NCBI GenBank assembly: GCA_900539755.1
Contig: UQDC01000016.1
Location: forward strand, 1-54,239
Direction: 5' to 3'
DNA from: an uncultured Alistipes sp.
GTDB lineage: Bacteria; Bacteroidota; Bacteroidia; Bacteroidales; Rikenellaceae
DNA length: 54,239 nt
The notes beneath the pieces are model-generated. The model was given only the letters and a program-made list of their open reading frames with translations. It had not been told where the DNA came from and did not search any database. This document shows, piece by piece, positions 45,381-54,239 of the stretch (the first letter of the stretch is position 1; each line of letters opens with the position of its first letter). The translations under genes were made by a program, and so were the position numbers.

Positions 45381-45935
45381 TCATTTTTTTTCTTCTTGCT
45401 CGGGTCGCTCGAAGATAGAAAAATTGACGCTTCCGTAGGTTCGTTTCTCTTTGAAATCGGGCAAATGACTTACGTCCAGATTTTTGGAATGTTCGAAAAT
45501 AAACCAACCTCCAGGTTTGAGTAAATTTTGTGTTCGCACCAATTCCGGGATCGTTTCACTTCCTTCAATGTCGTATGGGGCATCGGCAAAGATAATATCG
45601 AACTGTTTGGTGCAACTTTTTAAGTAAAGAAAGGCGTTTGCTTTGACGGGATGGAGTTGGGTGAACCCAAATTTTTGGGCCATGCTCCGGATGTAGTTGT
45701 AGTGAATAGCGTTAATCTCGACAGCAATGATATTGCCGGCACCACGCGAGGCAAACTCGTAACTGATCGAACCGGTACCTGAAAACAGGTCCAGTACCTC
45801 TACCCCGTCCAGATCCCAATAACTGGTAATGACGTTAAACAGATTCTCTTTGGCAAAATCTGTGGTCGGTCTGGCTCGCAAATTTTTGGGAGGTTGAATA
45901 ATTCTTCCTTTGTATCGTCCGCTAACGATTCGCAT
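45381..45935 (-). CDS. rsmD: 16S rRNA (guanine966-N2)-methyltransferase
   Basis: This 184-residue SAM-dependent methyltransferase has the RsmD pattern: MRIVSGRYKGRII at the start, RPTTDFAKENLFN, motif I DLFSGTGSISYEFASRG, and catalytic ADAPYD where most RsmD proteins have DPPY. The Asp-Ala-Pro-Tyr variant is, from memory, usual in this phylum. It modifies G966 of 16S rRNA. Its start overlaps the end of the DUF3822 gene by 14 bp, so the two are coupled. Confidence 0.93.
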   Translation of the reverse strand: MRIVSGRYKGRIIQPPKNLRARPTTDFAKENLFNVITSYWDLDGVEVLDLFSGTGSISYEFASRGAGNIIAVEINAIHYNYIRSMAQKFGFTQLHPVKANAFLYLKSCTKQFDIIFADAPYDIEGSETIPELVRTQNLLKPGGWFIFEHSKNLDVSHLPDFKEKRTYGSVNFSIFERPEQEEKK

Positions 45936-46707
45936 CGAAGCAATATATTAAGTTGTTAAAATTGATTTCGTCGTTGCGCAAGGATTTGGGAATTCGTTTT
46001 TTTAGGTCTGAGTCCAGTTGCGGCTTGTAGTAGCTTTTCAACTCCTTGCGAATCCCTGCAGTGTTTTCACCCGTCAATAACAGATCAAAATCACGCAGAT
46101 TGTATTGTTGATTCAGTTGTTGTATATAAAAGAGCAGATCGGTAATCTCGGCACAAGGTAGTGTTTCGGCATAACGTAAACGATCATCCTTGATGGTGAT
46201 GTTGGCCCAATCGTCACAAAAGTTAACTTCGAGTGCCGCACTTTGGTGAGCTTTTGTAATGGCGATTTGCAGTGGATGCAACCAGTGTGTATGATCTCCG
46301 TATAGGGTTTGGGCTTTCTGCACGAGAAAAGTCGGAGCGGCCATTATGGCAGTGATGCCATTGGATGAGGAATGCAGTAGCTGTTCGTCCTTTTCGACCT
46401 GGATGCCGTTAGCGTGCATATATGCCAAAGCATCTCCATCTGCTAATTCATCGGGTACCATGCATACCTTCTCTGTCGCCAAGATGATGGCTACATCTTT
46501 ATAAGGTAGATTTAATGCCGGAAGGGCTCCGAAGAGTACGGACAGATTCTCTTCGGTAGATTTATCGCGATTGAATTTGCGTATGTCGGCTTGTTCTATT
46601 TTGGAGTCCGACATAACACAGTATTGCAAAGCTGAGTGTGAAACCTGTAGGGACAGGTTCAATTTCGAAGCCTGTTCAGAGGTGATATTTTGTTTGGTCA
46701 AGGACAT
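45922..46707 (-). CDS. DUF3822 protein
   Basis: This 261-residue cytosolic protein matches DUF3822 by its pattern of alternating strands and helices and by its position next to rsmD, an arrangement found widely in Bacteroidota. I cannot name catalytic residues. It may adopt an actin-like or RNase-H-like fold, but this is a guess. The coupling with rsmD suggests a ribosome-related role. It is divergent from the helicase gene, 76 bp away. Confidence 0.75.
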   Translation of the reverse strand: MSLTKQNITSEQASKLNLSLQVSHSALQYCVMSDSKIEQADIRKFNRDKSTEENLSVLFGALPALNLPYKDVAIILATEKVCMVPDELADGDALAYMHANGIQVEKDEQLLHSSSNGITAIMAAPTFLVQKAQTLYGDHTHWLHPLQIAITKAHQSAALEVNFCDDWANITIKDDRLRYAETLPCAEITDLLFYIQQLNQQYNLRDFDLLLTGENTAGIRKELKSYYKPQLDSDLKKRIPKSLRNDEINFNNLIYCFDANR

Positions 46708-46738
46708 CGTCTGTCGTGGCTTTTTGCCTTGGTTTTCG

Positions 46739-46746
46739 TAAATTTG
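46739..46746 (+). promoter_or_regulatory. -7 box of the helicase gene
   Basis: TAAATTTG, an exact TAnnTTTG match, 37 bp upstream of the helicase ATG within the short divergent gap. No convincing -33 element is seen. Confidence 0.45.
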
Positions 46747-46783
46747 TACTATCGTGTAAAGATGTTAATCTTCTCCTTGTAAT

Positions 46784-48205
46784 ATGCTGTCGGAACATTT
46801 AGCGTCTCAAATTTATCGAAATTTTGCCTTTGAGCCAACTGCCGGTCAAAAAAATGCCATCGAAGCTTTTGCCGATTTTTTGACCGATTCCGATTATCAT
46901 CGGATTTTGATTCTCAATGGTTATGCCGGTACCGGTAAAACTTCATTGATTTCGGCTTTGGTTAAGACGTTGGAATCGATCAAAATCAAAACGATTCTGC
47001 TTGCTCCGACCGGCCGTGCTGCCAAAGTGGTCAGTCGCTATTCTGGCCATTCGGCGTACACCATCCACAAAAAAATCTATCGACAAAAATCCTTAGCGAC
47101 AGCTGAAGCTCAATTCTCTTTGGATTACAATCGCGAAAAAGATGCAGTGTTTATTGTGGATGAGGCATCGATGTTGGCCAACTATTCGCTTGATGCGTCG
47201 GCGTTTGGATCAGGGAATTTGCTCGATGATTTGGTTAGTTATGTGCGTCAGGGTAGTCGATGTCGGTTGATCTTTGTCGGAGATAGTGCTCAGTTGCCGC
47301 CTGTGGGACTGGACTGTAGCCCAGCCCTTGATCCAGAGAAGATGCGGGCTTATGGAGATGTTCTCTATGTTCCATTGGACGAGGTGATGCGTCAGCAGGA
47401 TAGTTCGGGAATCCTGTTCAATGCTACGTTGGTGAGATGTATGTTGTCGGCCGATATTATCGATATTCCGATGTTTGACCTCTCTTTTGACGATGTTGAG
47501 CATGTCGAAGGTGGGGAAATTTTGGAGCGTATTCAGGATGCTTATGATAAATATGGTATGGAGGAGACGCTGATTATTACTCGGTCGAACAAGCGGGCAA
47601 ACCGTTTCAATGAGGGGGTACGGCGTAATGTGCTCTATGCCGAGGAGGAGATCGGGGCAGGCGATATGTTGATGGTTGTGAAAAATAACTATTACTATAC
47701 TGAACGTGAAAAGGATTGCAAGGTAGATTTTATTGCCAATGGAGATACGGCGCAATTGGTTCGGATTCGCCATTTCCATGACTTTTATGGTTTTCGATTT
47801 GCGGATGCGCTGTTGCGATTCCCGGATTATGACGAATTGGAGCTGGAGGGTAAAATTTTGTTGGACACGCTTTCGAGTGACTCTCCTTCACTCACACGGG
47901 AACAGAGCTCGCAGCTGTTTTATAATGTGGCAGAGGATTATGCCGATATCACTTCCAAAGCCAAACGCTATAAAGAGGTACGCGAGAATCCCTATTTTAA
48001 TGCCATGCAGATCAAATTTGCCTATGCCGTCACCTGTCATAAAGCTCAAGGTGGACAGTGGAAATGTGTGTTTGTGGACAAAATGTTGTTTGGAGAAGAG
48101 GAGATGACTCGTGACCTGCTGCAATGGCTATATACGGCCATTACACGTGCTACCGAGAAGCTCTATTTTATCAATTTCGACGAACGGTTTTTCGACGAAA
48201 AATAG
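46784..48205 (+). CDS. RecD/Pif1-like SF1 helicase
   Basis: This 473-residue P-loop helicase has the SF1B motifs in order: Q-motif-like TAGQKNAIEAF, Walker A GYAGTGKTS near residue 50, APTGRAAKV, Walker B IVDEASML, FVGDSAQLPPVG, and the later TCHKAQGGQW and YTAITRA motifs (about 430-460). It resembles the C-terminal half of RecD2/TraA or a compact Pif1-type DNA helicase with 5' to 3' movement. It lies directly upstream of mutS, with a new promoter between them. Confidence 0.9.
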   Translation: MLSEHLASQIYRNFAFEPTAGQKNAIEAFADFLTDSDYHRILILNGYAGTGKTSLISALVKTLESIKIKTILLAPTGRAAKVVSRYSGHSAYTIHKKIYRQKSLATAEAQFSLDYNREKDAVFIVDEASMLANYSLDASAFGSGNLLDDLVSYVRQGSRCRLIFVGDSAQLPPVGLDCSPALDPEKMRAYGDVLYVPLDEVMRQQDSSGILFNATLVRCMLSADIIDIPMFDLSFDDVEHVEGGEILERIQDAYDKYGMEETLIITRSNKRANRFNEGVRRNVLYAEEEIGAGDMLMVVKNNYYYTEREKDCKVDFIANGDTAQLVRIRHFHDFYGFRFADALLRFPDYDELELEGKILLDTLSSDSPSLTREQSSQLFYNVAEDYADITSKAKRYKEVRENPYFNAMQIKFAYAVTCHKAQGGQWKCVFVDKMLFGEEEMTRDLLQWLYTAITRATEKLYFINFDERFFDEK

Positions 48206-48207
48206 CT

Positions 48208-48215
48208 ACCTTTGA
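48208..48215 (+). promoter_or_regulatory. -7 box of mutS
   Basis: TACCTTTG begins 2 bp after the helicase stop and lies 26 bp before the mutS ATG at 48242. It supports that ATG over the in-frame codon at 48212, which falls inside the box. Confidence 0.55.
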
Positions 48216-48241
48216 TAGCTTATTACTCCTTTTTGATTGTT

Positions 48242-50893
48242 ATGAAAGATTCCAATAGCGCATCTGCCGCCCCAAAACAAAAATATGTCGAAACTCCATT
48301 GATGAAACAGTATTACGGCTTCAAAGCTGTTCATGCCGATGCTATTCTGTTGTTTCGGGTCGGGGATTTTTATGAAACATTCGGTGAGGATGCGATTAAG
48401 GCCTCGAAGATATTGGGCATTACGCTGACCCGGCGGGCCAATGGTGCTGCTTCGTATGTCGAATTGGCAGGTTTCCCCTATCATGCGATCGATACCTATT
48501 TGCCTAAATTGGTTCGTGCCGGAGAACGTGTAGCGGTATGTGAGCAGTTGGAGGATCCCAAAACCGCCAAAAAGATCGTCAAACGTGGTGTGATCGAATT
48601 GGTAACGCCTGGCGTATCGTACAGCGATAATGTTTTGGTAAACAAGGAAAATACCTTTCTTGCTGCCGTTTGTTTCGGCAAAAAGTCAACCGGAGTTGCA
48701 TTCCTGGATGCTTCGACTGGTGAGTTTTATGCTGCTGAGGGAGCCAACAGTTATATCGATAAATTGTTGTCCAACTTGGCACCCAAGGAGGTGATCTATC
48801 CCAAAGGTTATGAAGAGGAGTTCTCAGAATCTTTCGGTACAAAATATTACACCTATCGGGTGGACGATTGGATGTTCTCTGAAAATGGGGCTCGGGAGAA
48901 ACTGTTAAATCAGTTTCAGGTCTCTTCGCTTAAAGGGTACGGAATTGACAACATGCCGAATGCGATTGTTGCCGCTGGAGCTGTACTCTACTATTTGGAA
49001 TATACGGAACATCGTCAGACCAAACACATTGCTTCGATTTCCCGTATCGATGAGGATAAATTCGTGTGGATCGATAAATTTTCGATTCGCAACCTGGAGT
49101 TGTTTGCTTCGAATAGTGGTCAGGAGGGTTGTTCGTTGGCTGAGGTGTTGGATCAGACTGCGACGCCGATGGGTGGACGTATGTTGCGGAGATGGATCTC
49201 ATTACCCGTTAAGGATTTGGCCGAGATCAACGCTCGTCTGGACCTGGTTTCGTTGTTTGTTAATCAAGCTGAATTATGTGATTCTGTCTATGAATCTTTA
49301 GCTCTGATTGGTGATTTGGAGCGTGTGATATCCCGAGTTTCGGTTGGGCGTGTCTCTCCACGTGAAGTGGTGCAGCTCAAAAATGCGCTCTATGCGATTG
49401 AAAAGTTGCAACAAACCATGAAGGCATCGGGTGATCCGGCTTTGACGGAGTTGGGTGATCAGTTGGATCTCTGTCTGACAGTACGCGAGAAGATAGAACG
49501 AGAGATTTTTCCGGATCCCTCGAACCAAATTCAGAAAGGTGGTGTAATTGCCTCGGGAGTCAACATTGAGCTGGATGATCTGCGTAATCTTTCGACGAAT
49601 GCTAAAAATATATTGGCCACTATTCAGCAGCGCGAAAGCGAAGCAACGGGTATTCCTTCGTTAAAAATAGGATTCAACAATGTTTTCGGATATTACATTG
49701 AGGTACGCAATACGCATAAAGATAAAGTGCCTGCAGATTGGATTCGCAAGCAGACCCTGACTGGAGCCGAAAGATATATTACAGCTGAACTCAAGGAGTA
49801 CGAAGAGAAAATCTTAGGGGCTGAAAGTCGTATTTTGGCGATCGAGCAGGAGATGTATGCGCAACTGTTGGCCGAATTGACACAATATGTCTCCCCTATT
49901 CAAAAAGATGCGTCGTTGGTTGCACGGGTTGATTGTTTGCTGTCGTTTGCGATTCAATCGGTCAATCGGCATTATTGTCGTCCGGAGGTAAATGATACCC
50001 AGGTGATTGATATTAAGGAAGGGCGTCACCCCGTTATTGAAACTTTATTGAAGGTCGGTGAGGAGTATATTTCCAATGATGTATATCTCGATGACTCTTC
50101 ACAGCAGATTATCATTATTACCGGACCCAATATGTCGGGTAAGTCTGCTCTTTTGCGACAGACCGCCTTGATTGTATTAATGGCTCAGATTGGCTGTTTT
50201 GTGCCAGCTAAATCTGCCAAAATCGGATTGGTTGACAAGATTTTTTCACGCGTGGGTGCCTCAGATAACATTTCACAAGGAGAATCGACCTTTATGGTCG
50301 AGATGTTGGAGTCGGCCAGCATTTTGAACAATATATCCGATCGCAGTTTAGTCTTGCTTGATGAAATTGGTCGAGGTACGAGTACCTATGACGGTATTTC
50401 GATCGCGTGGGCAATGGTGGAATATATTCATCAACATCCTACTGCACGTGCGAAAACACTCTTTGCGACTCACTATCATGAACTTAATGAAATGGAGGAG
50501 TCGTATGAACGGGTTAAGAATTATAATGTATCGGTTAAAGAGATAAATCGTAAGGTGATCTTCCTGCGTAAGTTGGTGCGAGGCGGCACGGAACATTCAT
50601 TTGGTATCCATGTGGCGAAAATGGCGGGTATGCCGACCCAAGTGACAGATCGTGCAGAACAGATATTGGCGGATATGGAATCTGCTCATCGGGGCAGTAT
50701 GCGGGATACGACGCGTAAAGTTCCTACGGTTGCCCAATACGGAGGTGGAGGCATGCAGTTGAGTATGTTCCAGTTGGATGATCCTGTTCTCAAGCAAATT
50801 CGGGATGAAATCAAAGGATTGGATATTAATTCATTAACACCACTTGAAGCGCTGAATAAACTCAACGAGATCAAAAAAATAACGGGATTGTAA
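48242..50893 (+). CDS. mutS: DNA mismatch repair protein MutS
   Basis: From ATG 48242 (MKDSNSASA) the protein has 883 residues. The mismatch-binding domain contains GDFYETFGEDA with the wedge Phe-x-Glu. The connector, lever and clamp domains follow. The ATPase shows GPNMSGKSALLRQ and LLDEIGRGTSTYDG, then a helix-turn-helix dimer segment. It recognises base mismatches and recruits MutL. The stop codon lies inside the terminator hairpin that ends the transcript. Confidence 0.97.
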   Translation: MKDSNSASAAPKQKYVETPLMKQYYGFKAVHADAILLFRVGDFYETFGEDAIKASKILGITLTRRANGAASYVELAGFPYHAIDTYLPKLVRAGERVAVCEQLEDPKTAKKIVKRGVIELVTPGVSYSDNVLVNKENTFLAAVCFGKKSTGVAFLDASTGEFYAAEGANSYIDKLLSNLAPKEVIYPKGYEEEFSESFGTKYYTYRVDDWMFSENGAREKLLNQFQVSSLKGYGIDNMPNAIVAAGAVLYYLEYTEHRQTKHIASISRIDEDKFVWIDKFSIRNLELFASNSGQEGCSLAEVLDQTATPMGGRMLRRWISLPVKDLAEINARLDLVSLFVNQAELCDSVYESLALIGDLERVISRVSVGRVSPREVVQLKNALYAIEKLQQTMKASGDPALTELGDQLDLCLTVREKIEREIFPDPSNQIQKGGVIASGVNIELDDLRNLSTNAKNILATIQQRESEATGIPSLKIGFNNVFGYYIEVRNTHKDKVPADWIRKQTLTGAERYITAELKEYEEKILGAESRILAIEQEMYAQLLAELTQYVSPIQKDASLVARVDCLLSFAIQSVNRHYCRPEVNDTQVIDIKEGRHPVIETLLKVGEEYISNDVYLDDSSQQIIIITGPNMSGKSALLRQTALIVLMAQIGCFVPAKSAKIGLVDKIFSRVGASDNISQGESTFMVEMLESASILNNISDRSLVLLDEIGRGTSTYDGISIAWAMVEYIHQHPTARAKTLFATHYHELNEMEESYERVKNYNVSVKEINRKVIFLRKLVRGGTEHSFGIHVAKMAGMPTQVTDRAEQILADMESAHRGSMRDTTRKVPTVAQYGGGGMQLSMFQLDDPVLKQIRDEIKGLDINSLTPLEALNKLNEIKKITGL

Positions 50894-50912
50894 AACAATC
50901 CCGTTATTTTTT
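50874..50912 (+). terminator. Terminator overlapping the mutS stop codon
   Basis: Perfect 18-bp stem (arms about 50874-50891 and 50895-50912, loop AAA) with a T run at its end. The left arm includes the last codons and first base of the stop codon of mutS, so coding and termination signals overlap. Confidence 0.92.
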
Positions 50913-51051
50913 GTGCTTGACCGTATATTCCGGTCGAGTTTTTATTTCCTTTTCAATAGAGCTCTTGCTTGTTCGTACGGTTAGAAGGCTTGTCATTTTT
51001 CTCTAATGAGAAATCGACCTCTCTTTTGTGAGCTATATTGAATATTTTGCA

Positions 51052-53010
51052 TTAAATGTCGATGTTTGCATATTTTGCATGGCGTTCAATGAACTCGCGG
51101 CGAGGCGGCACATCATCACCCATCAGCATCGAGAAGATACGATCAGCTTCTGCAGCACTTTCGATAGTGACCTGTCTCAAGATACGGCTCTTAGGAGACA
51201 TGGTGGTTTCCCACAACTGGTGTGCGTTCATCTCACCCAAACCTTTGTAGCGTTGTACGTGTGCACCTTTCGCTCCAAACTCTGCCAAAGTGGCCTCGCG
51301 TTCCTCCTCAGTCCAGCAGTATCGGCTGTTTTTTCCCTTCTTAACCAAGTACAGCGGCGGTGTAGCAATATATACATGCCCGTTTTGGATCAGACTGGTC
51401 ATGTGACGGAAGAAGAAGGTCAACATTAATGTGGCAATGTGGCTACCATCGACATCGGCATCGGTCATGATGATCACTTTGCCGTAACGTAATTTTTCAA
51501 GGCTTACATCCTGTTCGTCATCTGAATTACCGTCGCCGGATGGAACAATGCCCAATGCCTTGAACATATTGCTGATCTCTTCGTTCTCCCAAACTCGGTG
51601 TTTCATCGCTTTTTCAACGTTCAGGATCTTACCGCGCAATGGCATAATCGCTTGGAAAGTACGATCCCTACCCTGTTTAGCAGTTCCACCTGCAGAGTCT
51701 CCCTCGACGAAGAAAATTTCAGTCTTTTCGCGATCGCGTGATGAGCAGTCTGCTAATTTGCCTGGAAGGCCTGAACCTGAAAGAACAGTTTTACGCTGTA
51801 CCATTTCACGTGCTTTACGAGCAGCGTGGCGTGCCGTAGCGGCCAAAACCACTTTGTTGACAATGGCACGGGCATCTTTGGGGTTCTCTTCCAGGTAGTG
51901 CGTTAACGCTGTTGTAATGGCTTGGTCAACAGCACCTGCAGTTTCGCTGTTACCCAACTTGGTTTTGGTCTGTCCTTCGAACTGTGGTTCCTGTACCTTG
52001 ACCGAAATGACAGCGGTCAACCCTTCGCGGAAATCATCACCGTTAATCTCAAACTTCACTTTGGACAGCATGCCCGAGTCTTCGGCGTACTTTTTCAAAG
52101 TACGTGTTAACGCACGACGGAAACCAGTCAGGTGTGTACCACCTTCGATGGTGTTGATGTTGTTAACGTATGAGTGGACGTTTTCGGTAAAGCTGGTATT
52201 GTATTGCATAGCTACCTCTACCGGAACACCATCACGTTCGGTGTCAATGTAAATGACGTTTTCAATTAACGGTTCGCGGCTTTCGTCCAAGAATTTGACG
52301 AATCCTTTCAAACCATCAACCGAGTAGAATTCATCACGACGATAGTTTCCGTTTTCATCTTTTTCACGTTTATCGGTCAAGTTCAGCCGTACCCCTTTAT
52401 TTAAGTAGGCCAATTCGCGCAGACGTGATGCCAGAATATCGTAGTTGTATTCTGTAGAGGTGAAAATGGTATCATCAGGTTTAAATGTGATGATGGTTCC
52501 ATGTGTATCGGTGTCACCGGTGATCTCCATCGGACCCAGTGGGGTTCCTTTGCTGAATTTCTGAATATGGATTTTGCCTTGACGGTGTACTTCAGCGATC
52601 AACAAATTGGAAAGGGCGTTAACGCAGGATACACCGACGCCATGCAAACCTCCTGAAACTTTGTAGCTGTCTTTATTAAATTTACCACCGGCGTGTAATA
52701 CGGTCAAAACAACTTCCAAAGCCGACTTGCCCTCTTTTTCGTGCATGTCGGTCGGAATACCACGTCCGTCATCCTCTACGGTGATAGAGTTGTCTTCGTT
52801 GATATAGACCTCGATATTTGAACAATACCCAGCCAATGCCTCGTCGATAGAGTTGTCTACCACCTCATATACCAAGTGGTGCAGACCTTTTATGCCGATG
52901 TCGCCAATGTACATCGCAGGACGTTTACGCACAGCCTCTAAGCCTTCCAATACTTGAATACTGGACGCTGAGTACTCTTCTTCAATGTGTTTTTCTTTTT
53001 CTGTTATCAT
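51052..53010 (-). CDS. gyrB: DNA gyrase subunit B
   Basis: This 652-residue type IIA topoisomerase subunit has a GHKL ATPase domain (EVVDNSIDEAL, DDGRGIP, GGLHGVGVSCVNALS), a TOPRIM domain (FVEGDSAGG near 430, TDADVDGSHI near 520) and a C-terminal RYKGLGEMNAHQLW segment. With GyrA it introduces negative supercoils using ATP. The length and motifs favour GyrB over ParE, though GyrA is not in the window. The 53011-53143 gap upstream includes an eight-C tract at 53112-53119. Confidence 0.95.
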   Translation of the reverse strand: MITEKEKHIEEEYSASSIQVLEGLEAVRKRPAMYIGDIGIKGLHHLVYEVVDNSIDEALAGYCSNIEVYINEDNSITVEDDGRGIPTDMHEKEGKSALEVVLTVLHAGGKFNKDSYKVSGGLHGVGVSCVNALSNLLIAEVHRQGKIHIQKFSKGTPLGPMEITGDTDTHGTIITFKPDDTIFTSTEYNYDILASRLRELAYLNKGVRLNLTDKREKDENGNYRRDEFYSVDGLKGFVKFLDESREPLIENVIYIDTERDGVPVEVAMQYNTSFTENVHSYVNNINTIEGGTHLTGFRRALTRTLKKYAEDSGMLSKVKFEINGDDFREGLTAVISVKVQEPQFEGQTKTKLGNSETAGAVDQAITTALTHYLEENPKDARAIVNKVVLAATARHAARKAREMVQRKTVLSGSGLPGKLADCSSRDREKTEIFFVEGDSAGGTAKQGRDRTFQAIMPLRGKILNVEKAMKHRVWENEEISNMFKALGIVPSGDGNSDDEQDVSLEKLRYGKVIIMTDADVDGSHIATLMLTFFFRHMTSLIQNGHVYIATPPLYLVKKGKNSRYCWTEEEREATLAEFGAKGAHVQRYKGLGEMNAHQLWETTMSPKSRILRQVTIESAAEADRIFSMLMGDDVPPRREFIERHAKYANIDI

Positions 53011-53111
53011 CTTGTCTGTCTTGATCTCTTGTCAAAGCCCGATTTGCTTACATAAATGGGCCAAATTTAAGCATTCAAAGATAGTGAAAAATCCTTGCAA
53101 ATCCAATCCTT

Positions 53112-53119
53112 CCCCCCCC
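53112..53119. repeat. Poly-C homopolymer tract (8 C)
   Basis: Eight consecutive C between gyrB and the FtsE-like gene, in a 133-bp AT-rich gap. It lies about 100 bp upstream of the gyrB start, near or within its promoter region, so length changes could in principle alter expression. Confidence 0.8.
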
Positions 53120-53143
53120 GTAGAAGCTACGATCTGTTGGATT

Positions 53144-53884
53144 CTAACACCCCAGGATTGAAACGATGTCAATCTCTTCGATTCGACCTTGATTAAAACG
53201 TAGAGTACGCGAAGGATATTGTTGGATATTGCCAATGTTGTGAGTGGACATAATTACGGCGCAACCCCGATCTGCAATGGAGCGGAATAGGTTCATGACT
53301 CCATCTGATGCTGCGGGATCGAGGTTTCCTGTCGGTTCGTCAGCCAAGATAACCTTTGGATTATTCAACAAAGCTCGTGCAATAGCCAATCGCTGTTGCT
53401 CTCCACCCGAAAGTTGGAAGGGCATTTTGTATTCTTTGTTGATGAGCCCAACTTCATGTAAAACCTCTGCAATTTTGTTCTTGATTTCCATGTCGTTTTT
53501 CCAACCGGTTGCTTTAAGCACGAATTGCAGGTTTTGAAACACATTGCGATCGGTCAGTAATTGATAATCTTGAAAGACAATACCCATACGTCTTCGCAGG
53601 TACGGTACATCCTTACGACGAATTTTCGTGAGATCGAATCCTGCTACCCATCCTGCCCCTTCTACTAAAGGTAATTCAGCATAGAGTGTCTTTAACAAGG
53701 AGCTTTTCCCTGAGCCTACCCTACCGATCAGATAGATCAGTTCACCAGGGTAAACGGTAAGGTTCACATTTGATAAGATCAGATCACAACGATCTTTCCG
53801 TTTGCGGAAACTGGCTTCCCGAAAAGAATCACGTGGATGATAGATTGCTACGTTTCTAAGGTCTATAACAGCATTGGCTTCCAT
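53144..53884 (-). CDS. ftsE: FtsE-like cell-division ABC ATPase
   Basis: From ATG 53884 (MEANAVIDLRN) the protein has 246 residues. Upstream in-frame ATGs at 53902 and 53914 fall at or beyond the -7 box, so I prefer this one. It has Walker A GRVGSGKSS, Q-loop FQDYQLL, signature LSGGEQQRLAIARALL, Walker B VILADEPTGNLDP and the switch His in STHNI. The DEPTGNLDP segment and short length fit FtsE, which pairs with the membrane protein FtsX to control cell-wall hydrolases. An N-terminal basic insertion (about 20-40) is a minor oddity. FtsX is not in the window. Confidence 0.85.
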   Translation of the reverse strand: MEANAVIDLRNVAIYHPRDSFREASFRKRKDRCDLILSNVNLTVYPGELIYLIGRVGSGKSSLLKTLYAELPLVEGAGWVAGFDLTKIRRKDVPYLRRRMGIVFQDYQLLTDRNVFQNLQFVLKATGWKNDMEIKNKIAEVLHEVGLINKEYKMPFQLSGGEQQRLAIARALLNNPKVILADEPTGNLDPAASDGVMNLFRSIADRGCAVIMSTHNIGNIQQYPSRTLRFNQGRIEEIDIVSILGC

Positions 53885-53903
53885 AACATGGGTATTTAAC
53901 ATC

Positions 53904-53911
53904 CAAAGATA
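53904..53911 (-). promoter_or_regulatory. -7 box of the FtsE-like gene
   Basis: TATCTTTG on the minus strand, 19 bp before the ATG at 53884. It decides between three possible start codons. Confidence 0.5.
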
Positions 53912-54184
53912 CAAAATAGCTCGTAGAGTAATTCATATTTGTTAATCGAGTGTTGATATTTTGGGTGTGATATCAGATGTCATGAAAGATTCATCGCAAA
54001 TTGTCTCATTTTTTTTAGAACGATATTTGATTGGTTAATCAAATGACTGATAGATTACTTTTCCTCAGAGGATGAAAAAAGAGCTGGTTTTTCTTGTGTC
54101 AGCGCCATTCGTGTCAAGTAACTTTCAAAATTATGTCCCGTTGTATAGTTGAAGTTTTATTAAAATAATTTAAATATATGAAAA
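53912..54184. other. Upstream region of the FtsE-like gene up to the IS end
   Basis: This AT-rich stretch holds no gene that I can support. It contains a perfect 8-bp dyad at 54025-54044 (arms ATTTGATT and AATCAAAT, 4-base spacer) of unknown role. Confidence 0.5.
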
Positions 54185-54236
54185 CACTAGTGTCCGGTAA
54201 AAAATCATGAAAGTTCTTTGAAAATATTGAAGGTTA
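54185..54236. repeat. Right copy of 52-bp terminal inverted repeat, probable IS end
   Basis: Exact reverse complement of 1-52. Reading rightward it begins CACTAGTGTCCGG. The three bases after it (54237-54239) extend to the contig end and have no counterpart at the left end, where the contig starts at base 1. The two copies lie in opposite orientation with the same IS end facing the unique sequence. Confidence 0.75.
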
Positions 54237-54239
54237 GGA

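Noticed and set aside
1..54239. The whole window as a 54-kb composite transposon
   Set aside because: It is full of core genes (carB, mutS, gyrB, rsmD, tRNA-Asp). The terminal repeats are better explained as an assembly break at IS copies.

Overview
The window looks like one chromosomal contig from a Bacteroidales bacterium. The evidence is a set of Bacteroidota-type proteins: a dual-membrane anti-sigma/beta-barrel protein with its ECF sigma factor, a NigD-like lipoprotein, a carboxypeptidase-regulatory-like TonB-dependent receptor, a FeoA-FeoB fusion with a FeoB-associated Cys-rich protein, a DUF3822-RsmD pair and a bacterial acyl-ACP thioesterase. Several genes also have TAnnTTTG -7 boxes, the Bacteroidota promoter element. 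I cannot assign a genus. Both contig ends carry the same 52-bp sequence in inverted orientation, so the contig probably stops inside two copies of one insertion sequence.

Layout, left to right. 1-1194: IS end and a RibD-like enzyme with reductase-deaminase domain order. 1435-4220: three-gene envelope-stress operon (ECF sigma, dual-membrane anti-sigma, NigD-like lipoprotein) closed by a terminator. 4268-10999 (minus): one monocistronic 2243-residue protein that combines a fold-type I PLP aminotransferase domain with a P-loop of HPr kinase/PEPCK type. This is the least explained gene here. 11324-18632 (minus): heavy-metal RND efflux system (outer-membrane factor, RND pump, His-rich adaptor), a Cys/His-rich exported protein and a dicarboxylate/amino-acid symporter. 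18795-28465 (minus): metallophosphoesterase, phosphodiester glycosidase, ABC-F protein with a degenerate second ATPase domain, CDF metal transporter, acyl-ACP thioesterase and carB. 28687-28986 (plus): a small Cys-rich exported-peptide gene whose frame is broken twice, followed by a perfect terminator.

29143-32290 (minus): overlapping operon of an EamA exporter, a GNAT acetyltransferase, a DUF2148 ferredoxin-like protein and an M24 peptidase, divergent from a second EamA exporter. 33432-35295: LytS/LytR-type two-component pair. 35417-36467: divergent HxlR regulator and DJ-1/PfpI protein with palindromes between them. 36626-37729: URO-D-family protein. 37830-38061: possible gene remnant. 38072-41054 (minus): ferrous-iron uptake (FeoAB fusion and accessory protein), divergent from a TonB-dependent receptor (41248-43680). 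43998-45023: DUF3089 lipoprotein hydrolase. 45207-45280: tRNA-Asp. 45381-53884: core housekeeping genes rsmD, a DUF3822 gene, an SF1 helicase, mutS, gyrB and an FtsE-like ATPase.

The window is mostly ordinary chromosome. Accessory themes are metal and redox homeostasis (RND efflux, CDF, FeoAB, HxlR/DJ-1, Cys/His-rich proteins) and envelope sensing. Transcription units are well delimited by long, near-perfect hairpin terminators. The most promising leads for undescribed biology are the giant PLP/kinase-like fusion and the Cys-rich exported peptide. No CRISPR array, phage or intact transposase gene was seen.
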